Source: Paracoccus luteus
GTDB lineage: Bacteria; Pseudomonadota; Alphaproteobacteria; Rhodobacterales; Rhodobacteraceae
NCBI RefSeq assembly: GCF_004522155.1
Contig: NZ_SDEA01000013.1
Location: forward strand, 33,254-84,558
DNA: 51,305 nt
Direction of reading: 5' to 3'
Part shown: in pieces, positions 17,442 through 26,146 of the stretch
Numbering within the stretch: position 1 is the first letter of the stretch
Layout of the letters: each line of letters starts with the position of its first letter
Notes under the pieces: generated by a model
Databases searched by the model: none
Told to the model about the DNA's origin: nothing
Seen by the model: only the letters and a program-made list of their open reading frames with translations
Made by a program: the position numbers and the translations under genes

Positions 17442-18325
17442 TTGCGCCACCGTGCGGTGTAGAGGGCGCCGCCATGCTTCGCCGGTTCGAGGGTCAGCGA
17501 GCCGATCATCGTCTCCACCGCCTGCCGGGCGATGGCCAAGCCGAAGCCGATGTGATTCTTCTTCGTTGAGTTTCCGATCTCGAAGGCAGTTTCGATTGGA
17601 CCGTTTATACCGCCCCCGTGATCCACCACCGCTAACCAATAGTCGACGTCGGTGCCACCCCAGCTGATCGTCACATCATGGGGGTTCGGTTGTGCGGATG
17701 CCGCCTGCTGGGCTTCGACGGCGTTGCGGATGCCATTCACGACCACCATCCGGACAAGCGAGGGATCGCTCTTGATGATGAATGGGCGAGAGCCGATCGT
17801 GGAAATCCATTCACGGACGCCGGGGTCGTAGACATCAAGAAGTTCGTCCACGAGGGCTGACAGATCGAACTCTTGGGGGCGCGGCACGCTGGCAGCATTC
17901 TTCAGCAGCTCGATCGCATCAAAGACCCGCGTGACCGACTCCAGATGCCGCTGTGTGCCTGATCCATCCCAACGCTCGCCAAGCTCGCGCTTGGCCGCGA
18001 GTCGAACCAGCCCGATGGGCGACGAGATCTCGTGGAGGAGGAATCCGGTGATCCACTCCATCGCCTTGCCGTAGATCTGCTTGCGAACATCCTCGGATAC
18101 TACATCGGCTTCATCCGTGGATGGCGCAGGCGCCTGCTCATGCGCCAGCCGTCGGATCGTCTCTTGCAGGGCATAGTTGACGTAGGTGACGGTCTCTTCC
18201 CGCTGGGCCTTTTGGATGCGGGGGAGATCGGTACCGCACCCAACGTCTCCAAGGGCACGGGCAGCCTGACCGCGCAAGTGCGCAGACGATGCCTTCAGAT
18301 TGTCCAGCGCCTCTTCCCTGGTCAT
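17438..18325 (-). CDS. Soluble histidine kinase with N-terminal HEAT-like repeats
   Basis: A 295-residue sensor kinase with no membrane segment. Residues about 1-62 form HEAT/PBS-lyase-like helices (LRGQAARALGDVGCGTDLPR). The dimerisation/phosphotransfer helix carries H98 in FLLHEISSPIG. The ATPase domain has N box N201 (VVNGIRNAVEA), G1 DHGGGI (235-240) and G2 GFGLAIAR (260-267). It overlaps the upstream ATPase gene by ATGA and the downstream receiver-kinase gene by GTGA, so the three are translated together. Known: cytosolic kinases with repeat-type sensors occur in defensive two-component systems such as Detocs. Inference: the repeats sense an intracellular cue, possibly through the ATPase. 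Confidence 0.85.
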   Translation of the reverse strand: MTREEALDNLKASSAHLRGQAARALGDVGCGTDLPRIQKAQREETVTYVNYALQETIRRLAHEQAPAPSTDEADVVSEDVRKQIYGKAMEWITGFLLHEISSPIGLVRLAAKRELGERWDGSGTQRHLESVTRVFDAIELLKNAASVPRPQEFDLSALVDELLDVYDPGVREWISTIGSRPFIIKSDPSLVRMVVVNGIRNAVEAQQAASAQPNPHDVTISWGGTDVDYWLAVVDHGGGINGPIETAFEIGNSTKKNHIGFGLAIARQAVETMIGSLTLEPAKHGGALYTARWRK

Positions 18326-20202
18326 GCCAAGCCTTGCGATCTATAGAAATTGGCGCGCTGCCGGAAGGCGGCCGCACCGCCTTCCATGACCGAGGTGATC
18401 GCGTGAACAACCGGGGCATCAGCCAGTGCGCCATATGCAATGGGGAAGCCACGACGACCGTCGGAACCGAGTTGAATGACAAAGTCGGCTGAGCCGAGGA
18501 CTGGAATGTTGGCGTTGTGGGTGGAGAAGAGCAGTTGGCCGTTCGCCGGACGCACCAGGATCGACTTGATCAGGGTGTCGGTGATAAAGGCATTGTCGAT
18601 GTGGTCCTCCGGCTGATCCACGATCAGTAGGCGCTCCATGTGGCGCAACACCAACGGAAGGATCACAGTGCAGCGCTGGCCGGTCGAAAGCTCGGCGATG
18701 TCTTTGTAGTCTGGACCGTCCATCAGCGAAAAGGTTACATAGTCGTCGACGGGCACGGTCGCTATGCTACCAAGGTCCGCATCCTTGAGCGCGACGACAA
18801 CCTTGGCCGCCCGGTCGATGGTCATCGAGCCTCGGGTTGCTATCAGGTCGAAATCGTCATTGTCGACGGCGTCCAGTAGTTCACGCGGGCTGATCCGCGG
18901 CGCCAATGCGGACACCAAATCGTTGTAGCGCAGGCCACTGCCACGCAGCGCTTCGGTCAGCGCACTTGCGAACGCCTCAGCCTGGCCGCCGCGCATCACA
19001 CCAATTCGAATGCGGGGGCCGAGTACGTGGTTGAGGCGTGTTGCAGCCTCCCTCCGAGCCTCAAACCGAGCTGACCGCATGGCCTCCAGCGCGTCCAGCG
19101 CCTGATTGCGGCGCGCGATGACAGCTTGAATGCTCGCGATCCGCGATAGCTTGACGGCCATCAGCGATTCCAGATGCGCCTTGCGCTCCCGGAGCAGCTG
19201 TCCACGGCGGACAATTTCTCCCGCTCCAGTTTGAAGAGCTTCGATCTCTCGGCGGAGATTACGCGCCTGATCCTCCCAGCCCATTTTCTCTACCGCGACT
19301 TGGCTGGCCAGCGCGGCGGTCGCCGACTCGACCACGCTGAGTTCCTGCAGGGCGTAACGGACATGCTCGTGGGCATTCCCGACCCGCTTGCGCAGCTCTC
19401 CGAGCGGATCGCCACCGGCATTGGCGGGCCACGCCTCATAGTACATCTCGCCGCTGCTACCGAGCGACGAGCGCCAACGCGCAACCTCGTTGCCAAACCT
19501 TTGAATCGCCTCAGCCGCAACGCCCTTCACGGCGATGGTGCTGCTGAGCTCGTTCAGATGGGCGGTCTTTGCGCTTGTGTCGGCCGACAGAGCCGCCAAC
19601 TGCCGCTCCTGCGGCGCAACCTGATCGATCTGCGCCAAAATGGATGGCATTTCCGCGAGTTGTTGATCTAGCTGCTCGATGTCTGAGCGGATTGTGTTCG
19701 CTTCAGCCGTCAGCGAACGGATCGAGGCAATGGCCTCCGTTTCCATTGACAAGGCCGCGCGCTGGTCGCCGATGAAACTATCGAGCAGCCGCAGCCGTCC
19801 ACCTGACTGGAGGCCGACCGTCTCGATCTCCGTCTGTGACAGCACGATCGGCGCCAAGAATGGGCCCGACGCGCGCGGGGCCGCATCGTTGGCCGACCGC
19901 GATACCGTGATCCGCCGCCCATCATCTAGCAGCGTCAACGTGATCTGACCCGATCCCAACACCGAGAGCGCATGCTCGCGGCTACGCTTCGTCGTTTCCG
20001 GCGTGTAGCCGTCAACGCCGAGGCAGAAGCGAATCAACTCGATCAGTGTGGTCTTACCGGTGCCGCGCGCGCCGATGACGACGTTGAGGCCGGGCCGCGG
20101 CCAAACGTCAAAGCCGTTGAGGAATCCCTCTTCAATCTGAATCCGCTCAATGATCATCTTGCCCCCATCGACCAAGCGCGCTCGCAAGTCGATACTCCCC
20201 AT
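18322..20202 (-). CDS. SMC/RecF-like coiled-coil ATPase of the three-gene cassette
   Basis: A 626-residue ATPase. Seen: Walker A GARGTGKTT (residues 44-52), two helical arms rich in Leu/Glu/Arg/Gln (about 155-235 and 290-385) separating the halves as in SMC/RecF/RecN proteins, an ABC-type signature LSTGQRC (about 505), Walker B LLIVDQPED (about 525-533) and an H-loop-like STHNANI (about 560). Two starts are possible: ATG 20202, or ATG 20157 giving MIIERIQIEEGF, the more usual beginning of such proteins. It is the first gene of the cassette and overlaps the kinase gene by ATGA. Known: stand-alone ATPases of this class are core parts of several antiphage systems and of DNA repair. Inference: a DNA- or invader-sensing partner of the two-component pair. 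Confidence 0.82.
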   Translation of the reverse strand: MGSIDLRARLVDGGKMIIERIQIEEGFLNGFDVWPRPGLNVVIGARGTGKTTLIELIRFCLGVDGYTPETTKRSREHALSVLGSGQITLTLLDDGRRITVSRSANDAAPRASGPFLAPIVLSQTEIETVGLQSGGRLRLLDSFIGDQRAALSMETEAIASIRSLTAEANTIRSDIEQLDQQLAEMPSILAQIDQVAPQERQLAALSADTSAKTAHLNELSSTIAVKGVAAEAIQRFGNEVARWRSSLGSSGEMYYEAWPANAGGDPLGELRKRVGNAHEHVRYALQELSVVESATAALASQVAVEKMGWEDQARNLRREIEALQTGAGEIVRRGQLLRERKAHLESLMAVKLSRIASIQAVIARRNQALDALEAMRSARFEARREAATRLNHVLGPRIRIGVMRGGQAEAFASALTEALRGSGLRYNDLVSALAPRISPRELLDAVDNDDFDLIATRGSMTIDRAAKVVVALKDADLGSIATVPVDDYVTFSLMDGPDYKDIAELSTGQRCTVILPLVLRHMERLLIVDQPEDHIDNAFITDTLIKSILVRPANGQLLFSTHNANIPVLGSADFVIQLGSDGRRGFPIAYGALADAPVVHAITSVMEGGAAAFRQRANFYRSQGLA

Positions 20203-20508
20203 TCAGATGGTTCGACGTGCGCTGGTCAGCTCTTACGCGCTGACGTCTAAACCTACCGAGATGGCGTTTCGTCGCAATAGTTAGATGCATCACCCCAATC
20301 GTGTTTCCACAAACAATTTTCTTTGTTCCGGCGTCTAACGGATCTCGGAACGGAAGTAGGTATTTTTCGCTTTTGGGGGCGTATCACCTACGGTCCATGG
20401 ACGAAGCCGCAGTGAGCCAGCGCCTACAATGCGACTGACCACCTTGGGCCGCGACTTCCGCATCAAGGGCAAACTCTCCCGTTGTGCCATTGCCTGCCCG
20501 AGTGTCGT
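20203..20508. other. Intergenic region upstream of the cassette
   Basis: About 306 bases between the copG stop and the ATPase start. It is AT-richer around 20300-20370 than the surroundings, which fits a promoter for the cassette on the minus strand, but I cannot name -35/-10 boxes with confidence. It should also contain the left junction of the insertion into the copG-trbB interval. Confidence 0.4.
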
Positions 20509-20979
20509 TTAAAGGCGCAAATCTCCAGGCCGGTGAGTATGAACTTCTGTCTGCTGATCCGCTCCATCCACATCCTCGGGGATCTCTTGCCGGAGCGTCG
20601 GTCCCTGCGCAAGCCGTCGCCCGAGGGCGGTGATGAAACCTTCATACCGCTCGCCAGCCTTGGCCTTGGCGGCCTTGGCTGCGGGCTCCGGCAGCGCGGG
20701 CGTGGTCGTCAGCCAGAAACGGATGAACACGGCCAGGCTCTCGACGGCGATACCGACATCGCGCTCCGTCCGTCCTATCCGGCGGTCGAGCTGGTCGAGA
20801 CGCCGGGCGATGATGGCCTCCCGCCGCTCGGCATCGTCGGGGGACAGGAAGGATGCAATCGCGGCCTCGGCGATCATCGACTGCGACTGGTCGCGGCGCG
20901 CTGCGAAATCGGCCAGAGACTTCTCTATATCGGGGTCCAGGTAGATCGTGACCTTTCTCTTTTTCCGGGGATTGGCCAT
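20509..20979 (-). CDS. CopG-family ribbon-helix-helix protein linked to traG
   Basis: A 156-residue protein. The ATG at 20979 gives MANPRKKRKVTIYLDPDIEKSL, a classic ribbon-helix-helix strand and helix; an in-frame start eight codons earlier would overlap traG. Middle and C-terminal parts (LDRRIGRTERDVGIAVESLAVFIRFWLTT; GERYEGFITALGRRLAQGP) are typical of the copG gene that sits between traG and trbB in these elements. It begins four bases after the traG stop. The last dozen residues (TEVHTHRPGDLRL) look unrelated to the rest and may be new C-terminal coding created by the adjacent insertion. Confidence 0.85.
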   Translation of the reverse strand: MANPRKKRKVTIYLDPDIEKSLADFAARRDQSQSMIAEAAIASFLSPDDAERREAIIARRLDQLDRRIGRTERDVGIAVESLAVFIRFWLTTTPALPEPAAKAAKAKAGERYEGFITALGRRLAQGPTLRQEIPEDVDGADQQTEVHTHRPGDLRL

Positions 20980-20983
20980 GGCG

Positions 20984-22969
20984 CTAGAGATCCATACCGT
21001 CATGGGGGTCCATCGCGACCTGACGCGCTATTCCCTGGACACGCTGGATCATACGCCTGTTCTGGGCGGCATCCTCATCGGCATCGTCGGTCAGCCCGGC
21101 CTCCCACTCGTTGTCGATGGGTTTTTTCTTCTCGACAGGCTTGGCGCGGCTGAGTTCCGGTTGCAGGCGGCGTTCGGATTCTGTCGGATCTTCATCGTCG
21201 ACGGATGGATCGGGCGTATCCTCCAAACTCTCCGGCCGGACCGGAATGGGCAATGCGGTCCAATCGTCGGGTCGGGTTTCGTCGGGCTGATTCAGTTCCG
21301 GCGGTGTCAGCAGGCGCTCACGGAACCGGGCATCCTCGTAGTAGCGCGCCTTCATCGCCCGGATCGGCGGAATGCCCGCGACCATGACGATCTCCTCCGC
21401 GGGCGGAAGCTGCATGATTTCGCCCGGCGTCAGCAGTTGCCGGGCGGTTTCGGAGCGCGACACCATGAGGTGGCCAAGCCAAGGCGACAGCCGGTGCCCG
21501 GCATAGTTCTTCATCGCCTTCATCTCGGTCGCGGTGCCCAGAGCATCCGAGACGCGCTTGGCGGTGCGTTCGTCATTGGTGGCGAAGCTGACCCTGACGT
21601 GGCAGTTGTCGAGGATCGAGTTGTTCGGCCCGTAGGCTTTTTCGATCTGGTTGAGCGACTGCGCGATCAGGAACGATTTCAGCCCATACCCGGCCATGAA
21701 GGCCAACGCCGTCTCAAAAAAATCGAGTCTGCCCAGCGCAGGAAACTCATCGAGCATCAGGAGCAGCCGGTGCCGCCCCGCGTTCGCCTGCAAGTCTTCC
21801 GTGAGACGTCGGCCGATCTGGTTCAGCATCAATCGGATCAGCGGCTTCGTGCGGTTGATGTCGGAGGGCGGCACCACGAGGTAGAGTGTCGCCGGTCGCT
21901 CACCGCCTACGATATCGCTGATCCGCCAATCGCACCGGCGCGTGACCTCTGCCACCACCGGATCGCGGTAGAGGCCGAGGAACGACATTGCGGTGGACAG
22001 AACGCCGGAGCGCTCGTTCTCGGATTTGTTCAGAAGCTCGCGCGCGGCGCTGGCGACGACCGGATGCGGTCCGGCCTTTCCGAGGTGTGGCGTCTTCATC
22101 ATGGCGTGCAGGGTGGTGTCGACCGGCTGCTTGGGATCGGAAAGGAATTTCGCCACGCCCGCCAAGGTCTTGTCGGGCACCGCATAGAGGACATGGAGGA
22201 TCGTCCCGACCAGGAGCGAGTGGCTGGTCTTTTCCCAGTGGTTGCGCTTGTCGAGGCTGCCTTCGGGATCGACGAGGATGTCGGCGATGTTCTGGACGTC
22301 CCGCACTTCCCATTCGCCGCGCCGCACCTCTAGGAGCGGATTGTAGGCCGAGGACTTCGGGTTGGTCGGATCGAACAGGAGAACGCGGCCGTGGCGGGCA
22401 CGAAACCCGGAGGTGAGTTGCCAGTTCTCACCCTTGATATCGTGAACAATCGCTGAGCCGGGCCAGGTCAATAGCGAGGGGACGACGAGGCCGACGCCCT
22501 TGCCGGATCGGGTCGGCGCGAAGCACAACACATGCTCCGGCCCGTCATGACGCAGGTAGTCCTTCTCAAAGCGGCCGAGAACGACGCCGTCGGGATCGAG
22601 CAAGCCCGCCTCCTTGATCTCGGATTTCTCGGCCCATCGCGCCGAGCCGTAGGTGGCGACGTTCTTGGCCTCACGCGCCCGCCAGACCGACATGCCGATG
22701 GCAACGGCGATGGCGATGAAGCCGCCCGACGCCGCGATGATCCCGCCTTTGGCGAAGATCGGCGGCGCGTAGGCTTCATAGAAATACCACCACCAGAAGA
22801 GCGCGGGCGGATAATAGACCGGCACGCCGAAGAGGACGAACCAGGGCGGGCCGAGCTGGGCCTGATAACCAAGGCTCCAGGCGACATACTGTGTCGCGCC
22901 CCAGGTGGTGGCGAGGATGATGAGGAAGACGATGGTGATCTGTCCCCAGAGAATCTTGGTCGCGGACAT
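20984..22969 (-). CDS. traG: TraG, VirD4-type coupling protein
   Basis: A 661-residue inner-membrane ATPase that brings the relaxase-DNA complex to the secretion channel. Seen: two N-terminal transmembrane regions (ITIVFLIILATTWGATQYVAW; GGIIAASGGFIAIAVAIGMSV), Walker A APTRSGKGVGLVVPSLLTWP, Walker B LLLMLDEFPALGRLDFFE and an acidic C-terminal tail that may recognise substrates. It lies between the relaxase gene (24-base gap) and copG, the standard order. Confidence 0.95.
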   Translation of the reverse strand: MSATKILWGQITIVFLIILATTWGATQYVAWSLGYQAQLGPPWFVLFGVPVYYPPALFWWWYFYEAYAPPIFAKGGIIAASGGFIAIAVAIGMSVWRAREAKNVATYGSARWAEKSEIKEAGLLDPDGVVLGRFEKDYLRHDGPEHVLCFAPTRSGKGVGLVVPSLLTWPGSAIVHDIKGENWQLTSGFRARHGRVLLFDPTNPKSSAYNPLLEVRRGEWEVRDVQNIADILVDPEGSLDKRNHWEKTSHSLLVGTILHVLYAVPDKTLAGVAKFLSDPKQPVDTTLHAMMKTPHLGKAGPHPVVASAARELLNKSENERSGVLSTAMSFLGLYRDPVVAEVTRRCDWRISDIVGGERPATLYLVVPPSDINRTKPLIRLMLNQIGRRLTEDLQANAGRHRLLLMLDEFPALGRLDFFETALAFMAGYGLKSFLIAQSLNQIEKAYGPNNSILDNCHVRVSFATNDERTAKRVSDALGTATEMKAMKNYAGHRLSPWLGHLMVSRSETARQLLTPGEIMQLPPAEEIVMVAGIPPIRAMKARYYEDARFRERLLTPPELNQPDETRPDDWTALPIPVRPESLEDTPDPSVDDEDPTESERRLQPELSRAKPVEKKKPIDNEWEAGLTDDADEDAAQNRRMIQRVQGIARQVAMDPHDGMDL

Positions 22970-22993
22970 TGCGATGGTCCTTTCCGATTGAGG

Positions 22994-24733
22994 CTAGAGG
23001 CCGAGGCCGCGCTTGCGCCCGAAATCCCAATCGACGCCGCCATCGTCGCGGGCGACGCCGGAGACATGGCGGCCGATCTGCTTTTCGAGGGAGGGCGACC
23101 AGGGCACGAGCTGGAAACCAAGGCCGTCATCGAGCATGGCGAAGCGGCCTGACGCGAGGGCGAGGCGCTGGCGATAGGTGCCGGCGACATACTCACCGCT
23201 TCCGGCGCGGTTAAACGGCATGCCGGTTTCCGAGGCGAGTTGCTCGCCGACCGCCCGCAGTTCCCGATTGCGCAGGGTGGCGAGCAGCCGGCGCGCGAAG
23301 ACGACGCGACCGCCCTGCCGCTCGGCAAGGTTTTCACCGATGAGATGTTCAGCCCGCTCATCCATCGCTTGACGGACTTCTGCGCCGAAACCGCTGTCGG
23401 AAAGCGCGATGGGCTCGCGGGCGATGGCCTGCCGGTCGAGCCAGGTCGAGCCGGTCGCGCCAACCTGTGCCCCAAGATCGAGATCTGAGCGAACGGCGAG
23501 TGCGACCCGGCGCGTGCCCTGCGCGTCCTCATAGGATCGCAACTCGACGATTGAGCCGGGCGGGCTGTCGCCGGCGGCGTCAAGATGCGGCAGCTTGATG
23601 TGGTGGGTGCGCCCGTCGACACCATCGACCACGGCATAGGCCGAGCCTCTAAGCTCGTCGTCCAGACCGCGCTCGACCAGCCGGCCGATGATAGGAACGT
23701 CGAGGCTCTCGCCAGCGAGGACATAACTGGCCGAACCGCGCTCGATGCCGCGCTCGGTCAAGGCGCGGTGCATGCGCTTGATGATGTCGCCGCGCTCGCC
23801 GAGTTCGCGCAGCACCGTCTCGGCCTCGGGCTTGATGAACCATTGCGAATGCCCGACCTGACCGGCGACTCCGAGGATTTCAAGGGTGCGGAGCCGGCCG
23901 ACCTTCAGACTATGGAACTCGTCCGGCTGGCGGTCTGCGGACGGAGCGAGGTCGACGATGCCGAACTTGCCGGCGTCGCGGACAAGCTGACGGTCGAGTT
24001 GGGTCCAGCGTTCCGCCTCGATCTGGGTCTCCAGCGTGCGGTGGATGTCGTGATCGGTGCGCGGTCCAAGCTCCTGGGTGATGAGGTCGCGCGCCCGGTC
24101 GCGCATCCCTTCCTTGATGTAATCGCGGGAGATCACGAGGTCCTGGCCGTCGTCGCGCACGCCGCGCACGATCAGATGGACATGGGGATGGGCGGTGTTC
24201 CAGTGATCGACCGCGACCCAATCGAGCCGCGTGCCGAGATCCGTCTCCATCTGGCTGACCAGATCGCGGGTGAATGATCTGAGGTCCGACATATCCGGCG
24301 CGTCGTCGGGCGAAACGATGAACCGGAAATGATGCCGGTCGTCGCCGCAGCGTTCGGCGAAGGCGCGGCCATCGGCATCCTCGGTTCCCGGGCCGAGCAG
24401 CCGTGCCTTCTCCCCGTCGCGGGTCACACCGTCGCGGCGCAGATAGTCGAGATGCGTGCCCATCGGCGCGGATCGTGCGCCATGGCGAACCACCCGTGCC
24501 TTGACGACAGCCCCGCGTGTCCGGTTGGAGATGAGGCGATTGGCCTGGACGGTGGCGCGCTGCCCGCGCCCGAAGCGGGATCGGTTGGGCGAGGAAACGC
24601 GGCCGGATCGCGAGACGCCGCCGCCTGCTTTCTTCGCGGCTGCCAGGGCCTGCGCGATGAAAGGCCGGGCCTGCTGCGCGCGGGTCGAGCGGATGCGCCC
24701 CGGACGGATGCGGAACTCGTTCTCATCGGACAT
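22994..24733 (-). CDS. rlxS: Relaxase/mobilization nuclease (VirD2-like, RlxS type, DUF3363)
   Basis: A 579-residue DNA strand transferase that nicks oriT and pilots single-stranded DNA. ATG 24733 gives MSDENEFRIRPGRIR, the usual start. Seen: a basic N-terminus (AQQARPFIAQALAAAKKAGG), the three-His metal motif HPHVHLIVRG inside NTAHPHVH, the HFRFIVSPDDAPDM strand, and the DUF3363 C-terminal region down to WDFGRKRGLGL. The nicking tyrosine is probably that in MGTHLDYLRRDG; I cannot prove it. It is followed by traG. The palindrome-rich region just upstream is the best oriT candidate. Confidence 0.92.
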   Translation of the reverse strand: MSDENEFRIRPGRIRSTRAQQARPFIAQALAAAKKAGGGVSRSGRVSSPNRSRFGRGQRATVQANRLISNRTRGAVVKARVVRHGARSAPMGTHLDYLRRDGVTRDGEKARLLGPGTEDADGRAFAERCGDDRHHFRFIVSPDDAPDMSDLRSFTRDLVSQMETDLGTRLDWVAVDHWNTAHPHVHLIVRGVRDDGQDLVISRDYIKEGMRDRARDLITQELGPRTDHDIHRTLETQIEAERWTQLDRQLVRDAGKFGIVDLAPSADRQPDEFHSLKVGRLRTLEILGVAGQVGHSQWFIKPEAETVLRELGERGDIIKRMHRALTERGIERGSASYVLAGESLDVPIIGRLVERGLDDELRGSAYAVVDGVDGRTHHIKLPHLDAAGDSPPGSIVELRSYEDAQGTRRVALAVRSDLDLGAQVGATGSTWLDRQAIAREPIALSDSGFGAEVRQAMDERAEHLIGENLAERQGGRVVFARRLLATLRNRELRAVGEQLASETGMPFNRAGSGEYVAGTYRQRLALASGRFAMLDDGLGFQLVPWSPSLEKQIGRHVSGVARDDGGVDWDFGRKRGLGL

Positions 24734-24788
24734 GGCAATGCCCCGCACGGCGTAAAACACGGCGGAAAATCAGTAAGATGGGCGCAGG

Positions 24789-24873
24789 GCGCACGGTGCG
24801 CGAAAGCGCTGCACGGTGCGGAACGCGCCGGAAACATGAACAAAAACAACCGCCCACATGAGCCGCACCGTGC
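24789..24873. repeat. Three GCAC-S-GTGC palindromes, candidate oriT or operator region
   Basis: In the 243-base gap before the relaxase gene: GCGCACGGTGCGC (24789-24801, a perfect palindrome around one G), GCACGGTGC (24811-24819) and GCACCGTGC (24865-24873). The second and third belong to an 11-base inverted repeat (24811-24821 with 24863-24873) around an A-rich segment. Inverted repeats just before a relaxase gene are typical of oriT or of binding sites for a ribbon-helix-helix accessory protein. The first two centres are exactly 20 bases apart, about two helical turns. Confidence 0.5.
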
Positions 24874-24976
24874 GCTCTTTTATCCTGCCATCTTCCGGTC
24901 GTGGTGCCTGCCACCACCCCCAGCGCCGTCCATGACGCGCCAGAGCCCGATGCAATGCGAAATGCGCCGTGGAGGG

Positions 24977-25744
24977 TCATGGCTGGTCCCCACCGGCATG
25001 GCGCGTGACGAAGAGCCCCTCCGGCTGCGATGCCGTGAGCGATTCCGGGGGCGCCGGGAGGAGCGAAGAGGCGTCGTCCGGCGCGCGATCGGGCGACGCC
25101 GGATCGGCGGTCGTGGCTCCTCCGCCGCGAGCGACGAAGATCTCCGCCTCGCGCCAGTCGAGCGGTTGGGCGGGCACCGCACCGCCGCCGACCGGCAGCT
25201 CGCCGAGCAAAGCGGGCGCAAGCGCAGCGACATAGGCGCGTGTCTCGGCCGGCAGCGGTCGATCCGCCACGCGGTATTCGTCATAGCGGGCCGGACCGGC
25301 ATTGTAGGCCGCGAGCATCGCGGCCACATTGCCGTAGCGGTCCCACATCTCGCGCAGATAGGCCGTGCCCGCGAGGATGTTGTCGCGCGCATGATAGGGA
25401 TCGTGGCCAAGGGCGTAACGGATGCGCAGATCGGCCCAGGTGTCGGGCATGACCTGCATCAGCCCCATCGCACCGGCTGACGATACGGCGCGCAGATCTC
25501 CGGCGCTTTCCGCGTGCATCACGGCAATGATCCATGCCGCCGGGATGCCGAAGCGTTGCGACGCCTCGGCGATATGGGCGTCGTGCGGATGCGCTGCGGC
25601 TGCACGATCCTGCGCAGCCGACTGCGCCAAAGCAGGCGGCGTGACGGCGGCCGGGATCAGCAGGCCGGAAAGGAGAAAGAGGATGATGCGGCGGCGGGCG
25701 CCGCATCTACCAGAGGCGGGACGAGTGCAGGACGTGAACATCAT
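24977..25744 (-). CDS. Lytic transglycosylase of the conjugation system
   Basis: Periplasmic muramidase (VirB1/TrbN-like) of 255 residues that opens the cell wall for channel assembly. The start at 25744 overlaps the DUF736 stop. Seen: a basic N-terminus and signal peptide (IILFLLSGLLIPAAVTPPALAQS), then the SLT domain: FGIPAAWIIAVMHAESAGDL with catalytic Glu in HAESAG, AVSSAGAMGLMQVMPDTW, and AAYNAGPARYDEY. The C-terminus is Pro/Ala-rich and probably unstructured. It is followed after the palindrome region by the relaxase gene. Confidence 0.93.
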   Translation of the reverse strand: MMFTSCTRPASGRCGARRRIILFLLSGLLIPAAVTPPALAQSAAQDRAAAAHPHDAHIAEASQRFGIPAAWIIAVMHAESAGDLRAVSSAGAMGLMQVMPDTWADLRIRYALGHDPYHARDNILAGTAYLREMWDRYGNVAAMLAAYNAGPARYDEYRVADRPLPAETRAYVAALAPALLGELPVGGGAVPAQPLDWREAEIFVARGGGATTADPASPDRAPDDASSLLPAPPESLTASQPEGLFVTRHAGGDQP

Positions 25745-26079
25745 CACTCCTGTTCGTCGCGCTTCTTCTGGCGGGTCCAACGCAGGTTCCAGTCGCGGCC
25801 GTCCTCGTCCGACTGGAACAGGCGGGCGCGGATCGGCTGCTGGAAGGCGGGATCATCCAGCAGCACCGCGATGTATGGCCCTGCGCTTTCCCCGGTGTGC
25901 TTCCACCCTGCGCCGACTTCCGGGCCATCCTCGTCGCCGAGATGGATGCGGTAGGCGGGCGCCTTCTCGGATTCGGCATTGTCGGCAGGAACGAAGGTCA
26001 GTTCCAGGTCGAGCGAGAGGGTGCGAAGCTGCCCGGAAAAGCCGGACGGAGTGCGGGTGAATTGACCGATCTGTGGCAT
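25744..26079 (-). CDS. DUF736 protein
   Basis: A 111-residue protein starting MPQIGQFTRTPSGFSGQLRT. ATG 26079 is used because AGGAAGG lies upstream and the six codons before it are not conserved-looking. DUF736 proteins are small beta-rich proteins found in plasmids and integrative elements next to transglycosylase and relaxase genes; the WKHTGESAGPYIAVLLDDPAF segment is typical. Function is unknown. The stop overlaps the transglycosylase start. Confidence 0.85.
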   Translation of the reverse strand: MPQIGQFTRTPSGFSGQLRTLSLDLELTFVPADNAESEKAPAYRIHLGDEDGPEVGAGWKHTGESAGPYIAVLLDDPAFQQPIRARLFQSDEDGRDWNLRWTRQKKRDEQE

Positions 26080-26146
26080 TGGAGGTTCCTTCCTCATGCG
26101 GTGGATGAGATGCGGGCCGCTCGCACGCCCCGCTGTGGACGCGCCG

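Noticed and set aside
22468..23724. Minus-strand open frame of 418 codons spanning the traG-relaxase junction
   Set aside because: Ser/Pro/Arg-rich out-of-frame reading of two genes that are clear in other frames.
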